Assembly: GCA_023807065.1 (NCBI GenBank)
Contig: JAJJLU010000704.1
Span: 1-22,421, forward strand
Length of the DNA: 22,421 nt
From: Isotricha intestinalis
Lineage: Eukaryota; Ciliophora; Litostomatea; Vestibuliferida; Isotrichidae
Direction of reading: 5' to 3'
In this document: piece by piece, positions 17,190-22,421 of the stretch
Layout of the letters: every line of letters starts with the position of its first letter
Numbering within the stretch: position 1 is the first letter of the stretch
Made by a program: the position numbers and the translations under genes
Notes under the pieces: generated by a model
The model's input: the letters and a program-made list of their open reading frames with translations, nothing else
What the model was told of the DNA's origin: nothing
The model's database searches: none

Positions 17190-18152
17190 ATGGGAAATCA
17201 ATTTTGTTGTGTTTCAAATTCCCAAAATTCAGAATTTTCATCATCAAAAACAATAGGTCAAATAACATATAAATCAAATAATTTTAAATTAATATATTTC
17301 AATATAGAAAAAAACAAAATAATATCATTAAAAGTAAATTTAAGAATATTAACATCATTAAAAGGAATATCTCAAATAAATTCAGAAGAAGGATATATAT
17401 ATTTATGTGGAAATAACAATGATTCAATATTACCAAATTTATTATTTGGTTCATATTTAATTAAATTAAAAATAAAAGAAAATAATATAGACACTCAATT
17501 ATTAATTAATTCCCGTTCACCACATTATAATCCTTCTTTAATACTTAATAAGAAATATCTTTTTGTAATTGGAGGCAAAAAACAAACAAAATGTGAATTA
17601 TATAATTTAGAATTAAATAAATGGAAAGAAGTTAGAAATCTTCCTGAAGAAAGATATAAATGTTCTTTATTAATTGATAGAAATAATGAATATTTATATT
17701 GTTTTGGAGGAGTTTATACTAAAAATAAATTTGAAGGTAATTATTCTATTTTAAAATTAAATATTAATAAAGTTTTATATCAATGGGAAAGAATAATGAT
17801 TAATGAAAATTATAATTTATTATATAGATATTCTGCTGCTTGTTTTAAAAATAATGATAGTAATTTTATTTATATTATAGGAGGAAAAAATGTTAGTTTT
17901 AATCAAAAAAATAATAATAAATTATTAAATGATGTTATTATTTATGATTGTTTTTGTAAAGTTATTAAATCTAGTAATATTAAATTACAAAAAGAATGTA
18001 AATTTCAAAATAAATATGGTTTATGTTTTCATCAAAATCAATTTTTCTTTATTGATAGTGAAAGTAATGTACATTTTATTAATCTTGAAACTAAACAAAG
18101 TGATATTTTACAATTAAAAGAAGAAAAAAATAGTTATCTTAATACTGTTTAA
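17190..18152 (+). CDS. Kelch-repeat protein with N-terminal dual acylation signal
   Basis: This 320-residue beta-propeller protein has repeats marked by YLFVIGGK (123-130) with W145, YLYCFGG (168-174) with W199, and FIYIIGGK (226-233). Weaker units flank these: YIYLCGN near 69-75 and the C-terminal FFFIDSESNVHFINL. That gives roughly five or six blades. The N-terminus MGNQFCC is a textbook signal for N-myristoylation at Gly2 with neighbouring cysteines (C6, C7) available for palmitoylation, so I infer attachment to the plasma, ciliary or vesicle membrane. Kelch propellers usually serve as protein-binding scaffolds. No BTB, F-box or other catalytic domain accompanies it. The start is well supported because the acylation motif would be meaningless elsewhere. 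Confidence 0.85.
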   Translation: MGNQFCCVSNSQNSEFSSSKTIGQITYKSNNFKLIYFNIEKNKIISLKVNLRILTSLKGISQINSEEGYIYLCGNNNDSILPNLLFGSYLIKLKIKENNIDTQLLINSRSPHYNPSLILNKKYLFVIGGKKQTKCELYNLELNKWKEVRNLPEERYKCSLLIDRNNEYLYCFGGVYTKNKFEGNYSILKLNINKVLYQWERIMINENYNLLYRYSAACFKNNDSNFIYIIGGKNVSFNQKNNNKLLNDVIIYDCFCKVIKSSNIKLQKECKFQNKYGLCFHQNQFFFIDSESNVHFINLETKQSDILQLKEEKNSYLNTV

Positions 18153-18371
18153 TTTCTTTTATTTTTTTTCTGATTTGTAATTATGTATAAAATATTTTTA
18201 ATTAAAATAATTGCTTTTATATTATTTTTTTAAGTAAAAATTATATATTTTAAAATATACAATAATATTATAACATTCTTTTATTTTAATATTTATGAAA
18301 GATGTTAAAACTTTTAAATCTTAAAAAAAAGAAAATATATTATTTTTTAAATATCTAACATTGACATTTAT

Positions 18372-18917
18372 TTATTTTATATTAGTATAAAATTTTCTAA
18401 ATTTTGATTTAGAAATTTTATTAGGAATTTCTTCTTTAATTTCTTTTTTTTCATTAATATCCTCATTATAAGGTGCATCATTCATATATTTAATATTTTT
18501 TTTATCATCTTCATTCATATAAATCATCATTTCTTTAATATCATCATCAGAAACTTCAATTTCATAATTTTGAAAAGCTTTTAATAAATCATCAAATTGA
18601 ATATTATCATTATCATTTTTTAAAGAAGTCATATAAGAAAAAATTTCATCAGATTCTTTTAATTTTGAATTTTTTAATTTTAAATTAACTAAATCACAAA
18701 CTTCGTTAAAAGAAAATTCTTCTTGCTCAGGATTAATTTGTTCTTCAATATAATTATTTATATCACTTGCACTATTTTTATACATTACAAAAGAAAATAA
18801 TAATGTTCTTAATTTTAATTTTGATATTTTTTCTTTATCATTTTTAAATAAATCAAATGCTAATTGAATATCATTTTTTAAATCTAATGGAATTTCATTA
18901 TTTTCTTCTTCTATCAT
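18372..18917 (-). CDS. Calmodulin-like protein with degenerate EF-hands
   Basis: This 181-residue acidic protein has the four-helix-pair layout of calmodulin/centrin relatives. IQLAFDLFKNDKEKISKLKLRTLLF (17-41) parallels EF1, NPEQEEFSFNEVCDLV (62-77) EF2, and SDEIFSYMTSLKNDNDNIQFDDLLKAF (89-115) EF3. A last unit (about 124-179) is interrupted by an acidic insert before SKSKFRKFY. None of the loops shows the D-x-D/N-x-D/S-G-x-x-x-x-x-E pattern. EF3 comes closest with KNDNDN but lacks the loop Gly and has Asp-Asp at the last positions. Calcium binding is therefore doubtful, and the protein may be a calcium-independent light-chain-like or scaffold component. It is convergent with the Kelch gene (about 220 bp). 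It is the last intact gene before the decayed right-hand region. Confidence 0.65.
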   Translation of the reverse strand: MIEEENNEIPLDLKNDIQLAFDLFKNDKEKISKLKLRTLLFSFVMYKNSASDINNYIEEQINPEQEEFSFNEVCDLVNLKLKNSKLKESDEIFSYMTSLKNDNDNIQFDDLLKAFQNYEIEVSDDDIKEMMIYMNEDDKKNIKYMNDAPYNEDINEKKEIKEEIPNKISKSKFRKFYTNIK

Positions 18918-18975
18918 TTTTTAAAAGTAAATTAATATTTTTATATATTATGAAAAATATTATTTTTTTGTTTTT

Positions 18976-19495
18976 TTATAATTTTTTCTTGATGTATTTC
19001 ATCCCTCCTTTTATACATTGTTCTTTTATTATCATGATAAAAACTTTCATTTGTTCTTCATTTTTAATAAATAGACTTTCAAAGATAAATTTTAATTTAA
19101 GTTTAAATAATTAGAATGATTATATTATATCAACCATTAAATTAAATGCAAATATACACATATTACTAAATATTTTATATATTTTAATATCTTTAATGTT
19201 AAATATTTTACAATCTATTATACTTTCACTTATTTAAATCAGAAGGTAAACTATTTTTTTATATTATTGAGTTATATATTCCACCATTTTTTAATTCATT
19301 TAACAAATTTTGATATCTTGTAACACATTTTAAATAACAATATAAATACATTTCATAATCAGGTATATTAATAATAAATATAATTCTAAAATAAATTGAA
19401 ATATCTTTGTTTTAAATAAATAAATTAGTAATTTCTCTTGAAATTAGTTTGTGATATTATTTTAAAAAATTCAAAATCAAGATTTCAAAACTCAT
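18976..19495 (-). pseudogene. Stop-interrupted minus-strand gene relict, unrecognised
   Basis: Reading the minus strand from an ATG at 19495, coding-like sequence continues through three in-frame TAA codons (19459-19457, 19414-19412, 19261-19259). It includes IPDYEMYLYCYLKCVTRYQ and NLLNELKNGGIYNSII. Near 19230 the plausible frame shifts by one. It continues with ESIIDCKIFNIKDIKIYKI, two further TAA codons (19121-19119, 19112-19110), then NEEQMKVFIMIIKEQCIKGG and a terminal TAA at 18978. The residues look like genuine protein, with Cys, Tyr, Arg and Met clusters instead of the Asn/Lys of random AT-rich DNA, but I cannot place it in a family. All five internal stops are TAA, one transition away from the Gln codon CAA. 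Decay is the simplest reading. Confidence 0.4.
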
Positions 19496-20897
19496 TTAAA
19501 ACTGATTTTTTAAATATTAATAAATAAAAATTTAATTCAAAATAGAAGATTTATCATTAAATATATAATAATTACTCAGCAGATCTTTTTATAAAATAGA
19601 TTTAAAAATTAATATTATTATTTCTTTATAAATTCTATTCATCTTAAATTTTGTTGGTCTAGAATATTAACTTTTGTTTACTTTGAGAATGGTTTCAAAA
19701 ATAATTAATTTATTTAGGTTTATTATTTATGTTTTGTAGAAGGAATAATTTTGTTTGTCTATATATTGTTTTTATATTAAATTTAATTATTAATTTTTGT
19801 GAAAGGTCTTTGAATAATATTAATCATTTTTTATTATCATATTTGGAAAAATAATTTAAATATTTCTTCACATGAATAAAAATTCTTTATTAACAATCAA
19901 TTGAAAAGTAAAATTGAAAAATTGAATTGAATGTGATCCTATAGAAATCTTCATTATAAAAATGAATATTAATTTTTAATTATTTTAAAGTTTCTAAATA
20001 TTATATTTTTGTCAAATTAATAATAATATTTATCTTATTTATGAAATAAATTTTTTCATTTCAAAACAAATTGATTTTATTATTTTGAATTTTTAGATAT
20101 TATAATAATTAAAATATTTGTGATTAACTATTTAATTTATGAATACTTTTATTTTTATAATATATTTTTTAATAATAATTATCATTAAATTTTTAATTTT
20201 AATTTTATGTATTTTTTGTATTATTTTATAAAGAAGCAGTACTAATTTTTCTTCTTTTCAAAGAATGAATATTTTAAATATTTATCTTATCATTTTTAAA
20301 AACATTCAGAATTAAATGAATTCTTTTATTATTTATTTTATTTTTATATGTTATTTAATTTATTATTCAATTCAATATCCTTTTATATTATTATTATATA
20401 GTTTAATTAAATTATTCTTTTCTTATTTAAAAGTTTCTTATTATTTTTATAATAATAAATCCTTTAGAAACAGTGTTTACAAAATGTTCCATTTTAAAGG
20501 AAGTAGGGCAGGTCCCCTATTTATTATAAAAATTTAAAGTAATTTTGTAAATGAGTAAAAAGTAATCAAAAATATTAAATATTAATTTTCCATAATATTA
20601 TTTTTATACAAATAATTATTATAACAGTGGATTATAACCTTTTGATATGCAGCATTTAGGAAATCTAACTAAGATTAATTTTATGGTGGGTTATATAAAT
20701 TTATTTTTCAATGCACTCCCAATTCGAATTTTCTTTCATTTTTAATTCTTCTTTAGAATAAATATAAATAATTTACAATGAAGAAGATAAATTGAATAAT
20801 AATATCATATATATTCATTATAAATATAATTATAAAATTTAGCATATAATAAAGGAATTATTTTTTTTTGAAAAAAAATAGAAATAATATAAATATT
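19496..20897. other. Long AT-rich region with scattered coding remnants, no intact gene
   Basis: In 1.4 kb I see no credible complete gene. On the minus strand 19823-19710 stays open for 37 codons (core LFKDLSQKLIIKFNIKTIY), then runs into mixed TAA, TGA and TAG stops. A 73-codon plus-strand frame at 20316-20537 has the Phe/Ile/Tyr-rich composition of translated AT-rich DNA and no recognisable motif. A second coding-like minus-strand scrap lies near 20670-20590 (core LDFLNAAYQKVIIHCYNNYL). Two less AT-rich islands stand out: a small hairpin near 20501-20522 and the stretch 20630-20720. The region reads as degraded genes and spacer. Confidence 0.5.
20501..20522. other. Short GC-rich hairpin
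   Basis: TAGGG (20504-20508) pairs with CCCTA (20515-20519) around a six-base loop, and three more outer pairs, one of them G-T, extend the stem to eight. In DNA this poor in G and C, such an island is noticeable. No tRNA or other known RNA fold surrounds it. It may be a relic of a former coding segment. Confidence 0.35.
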
Positions 20898-21601
20898 ATG
20901 AAGATGAAGGATAATTATATTTTATGAGAATATAATATAAATAATGAAGATTTAAATAAAGATATACAAATATTAAATTCTTTAAATGAAGAATTAAAGA
21001 AAAAGATTATAAAATATTATGAAAAAACAGGAAAAACAGATTATATATTAGAAATAAATGAAGATGAAATAAATATTTCAATATGTGATTTATATTTAAA
21101 TAATGAAAGAATAAATTTCAGTTATAAATATAAATTTGAAAAAGAAGGGAAATATTCATTAAAAATATTATTTAAAAGAGAAATAAAAAATACAAGCTTT
21201 ATGTTTCATTTATGTTCTTCTTTAATTTCTTTAAATTTATCTAATTTTAATACTAATAATGTTGAAAATATGAGTTATATGTTTCTATTATGTTCTTCTT
21301 TAATTTCTTTAAATTTATATAATTTTAATACTAATAATATACAAAGCATGAGTGGTATATTTCAATTATGTTTTTCTTTAACTACTTTAAATTTATATAA
21401 TTTTAATACTAATAATGTTCAAAATATGAGTTATATGTTCTATGGTTGTTCTTCTTTAATTTCTTTAATTTTATTTAATTTTACACCAATAATGTTAAAG
21501 ATATGAAGGGTATGTTTAATAAATGTTCTTCTTTAACTTCTTTAAATTTATCTAATTTTAATGCTAATAATATTAAAGAAATTAAAGCTATGTTGAATTA
21601 G
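20898..21601 (+). pseudogene. BspA/DUF285-type leucine-rich-repeat surface protein, broken
   Basis: From ATG 20898 the frame runs MKMKDNYIL, meets an in-frame TGA (20925-20927), and continues through a non-repeat domain (EDLNKDIQILNSLNEELKKK..., KYKFEKEGKYSLKILFKRE) into repeats. The 26-residue unit MFxxCSSLISLNLSNFNTNNVxNM is the DUF285/BspA-like leucine-rich repeat typical of surface or secreted proteins in anaerobic protists and bacteria. Units start at 21201, 21279, 21357 and 21435, exactly 78 bases apart. The next starts at 21512, one base early, which shows a 1-base deletion near 21482-21487 that shifts the frame and causes a TGA soon after. In the shifted frame two more units follow (21512, 21590), ending at TAG 21599-21601. 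An intact ancestor would have been about 235 residues. No signal peptide or membrane helix is seen. The family is clear, and so is the break unless the assembly is wrong. Confidence 0.8.
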
Positions 21602-21979
21602 ATAAAGAAATTTTTATTGTTTTGAAATGATATAAAATTTTATTCAACCACCGAATAATTGAATTAATAATATGTTGATATTAAAACATATAATATATAA
21701 AATTAATTTAAATAAACAGTTTGATTTATTGATTACAATAAATAAATTATTTATTTATTTATTTCTTCAAAACATTTTTTAAATTTTATTAATATTTATA
21801 TCTTTTTCTAAATGAAGTAATTTAAATGGTCATTTATTTCAAAATTTATAATATTAATTATTTTAAATTCAATTAAAAATATAAATATGTAATATAATTA
21901 TTTATTTTATCATCATTATATTTTAACATAATTTGTTGTCAAAATTTCACCCCTCTTAGGGAGGTTAAATTTTGAACAT
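21602..21979. other. AT-rich spacer between two pseudogenes
   Basis: These 378 bases have no intact frame. The minus strand between about 21860 and 21600 contains coding-like scraps (for example NLFIVINKSNCLFKL) broken by TAA, TAG and TGA, too weak to call. A run of ATTT/TTTA repeats lies near 21740-21765. Confidence 0.45.
21940..21974. other. Hairpin with GC-rich tip
   Basis: CAAAATTT (21940-21947) is perfectly complementary to AAATTTTG (21967-21974). Inside lie an asymmetric bulge (CACC opposite TT), a second stem CCTC/GAGG (21952-21955 with 21961-21964) and a TTAGG loop. The element starts six bases after the last stop (21982-21980) of the minus-strand transporter relict, so it could be a remnant of that gene's 3' end. 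It could equally be an independent inverted repeat. Confidence 0.5.
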
Positions 21980-22421
21980 TTAAAATTCCACACTTTCACT
22001 TTCATTGTAAAACCATTCAAAAACAATACATTCTAATATATTTAATATTATAAAAATAATAATATTATTTATAAAACTTGAAAAAAATGTAAAAAAATTC
22101 TAGAAGGAAGAATTGCTCTTTTGGAAGCGGTAATTTGATTAAAAATTGCTACCAATGAAGACAAAGACGTAATAAATTATAAAATTTTCACCGAACCTAT
22201 TTCATTGACTAAAAAGATCAAAAATTGGACATATTATTATTAAAGATAATGATCTTACAATACCGAAATATTGTATTATTTTTCCATTAATTCCAATTAA
22301 AGCTCCAAAAAGTTCTTGAAGTTTCCATAATAAAATGTTGACTAAATTCAGAAAAAAATGAAATTCCAACAATTAACCAATATCTCTTATTTTTTAAAGC
22401 TTTTTTAAGTGGATTATTTTT
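21980..22421 (-). pseudogene. Decayed major-facilitator (MFS) transporter, runs off the right edge
   Basis: Read leftward from 22421, the first frame gives NPLKKALKNKRYWLIVGISF, a typical central-loop-to-TM7 passage of MFS transporters (compare 'SLKEALKxKxFWLLxxxFFxSM'). Near 22330 a frameshift leads into a second frame with LFGALIGINGKIIQYFGIVR and RSLSLIIICPIFDLFSQ, the TM8 pattern ending in a PIFGLLxDKFG-like loop. A TGA (22204-22202) interrupts it, followed by NRFGEN and another hydrophobic stretch to TAA at 22141-22139. Further shifted pieces (ITASKRAILPSRIF, then NNIIIFIILNILECIVFEWF) reach TAA 21982-21980. At least two frameshifts and two internal stops make function impossible. The N-terminal half, if present, lies beyond the window. 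The family call rests on pattern resemblance only. Confidence 0.5.

Noticed and set aside
20310..20530. Minus-strand reading that looks protein-like if TAA is taken as Gln
   Set aside because: It needs a dozen or more TAA codons plus a TGA; runs of TAA are expected by chance in A-rich DNA, and intact genes here use TAA as stop.
20316..20537. A 73-codon plus-strand frame with hydrophobic sequence
   Set aside because: The composition is that expected from AT-rich noncoding DNA, no motif is recognisable, and the opposite strand holds equally plausible scraps.
20711..20718. TTCGAA-containing motif resembling a tRNA T-loop
   Set aside because: No flanking acceptor or anticodon stems could be formed, so no tRNA is supported here or elsewhere in the window.
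1..22421. CRISPR arrays, insertion sequences, bacterial ribosome binding sites or operons
   Set aside because: No spaced direct repeats, transposase or terminal inverted repeats were seen, and the genes and telomere are eukaryotic.

Overview
Organism. The window opens with nine exact copies of a 7-base C-rich repeat (CCCCAAT on the + strand, GGGGATT on the other), a capped chromosome end. The rest is extremely AT-rich and gene-dense, with short intergenic gaps and Asn/Lys-rich proteins full of poly-Asn tracts. The cyclic-nucleotide-domain potassium channel and the 'FKP' protein are of types I associate with ciliates. Complete genes end in TAA or TGA, Gln is written as CAA/CAG, and no in-frame TAG is needed, so the standard genetic code fits. 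A C4AAT-type telomere, small gene-dense chromosome and standard code suggest a ciliate macronuclear chromosome, possibly an anaerobic/rumen litostome (trichostome). The lineage is inference and could not be checked by search.

Layout. 1-68: telomere. 342-18917: twelve apparently intact genes. In order: a membrane-anchored pepsin-fold protein lacking proper catalytic motifs (+); a 14-kDa phosphohistidine phosphatase (-); a large CNBD potassium channel (-); an FKP-motif cytoskeletal-type protein (-); a BAH-PHD chromatin reader whose first exon must be recovered by splicing (+); a bromodomain-like/NET (BET-type) protein (+); a eukaryotic pantothenate kinase (+); an unknown Lys/Asn-rich protein (+); a small TBC-domain protein (-); a protein with two ZZ-type zinc fingers (-); a doubly acylated Kelch protein (+); and a calmodulin-like protein with degenerate loops (-).

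Right-hand 3.5 kb. From about 18.97 kb to the end the picture changes. No intact gene is visible, only decayed ones: an unrecognised minus-strand relict (18976-19495), a BspA/DUF285-type leucine-rich-repeat gene broken by one stop and one 1-base deletion (20898-21601), and the remains of a major-facilitator transporter running off the right edge (21980-22421). This may be a subtelomeric region near the other end, or a piece of non-macronuclear DNA.

How the genes relate. Most neighbours are unrelated housekeeping or signalling genes, as expected for a eukaryote without operons. The exception is the adjacent, same-strand pair of histone-mark readers (BAH-PHD then Brd-NET, 116 bp apart). It is the most interesting candidate for a functional module: one protein keeps a methyl-lysine cage in its BAH domain but has lost the PHD cage tryptophan, and the other has a shortened bromodomain next to a well-kept NET domain.
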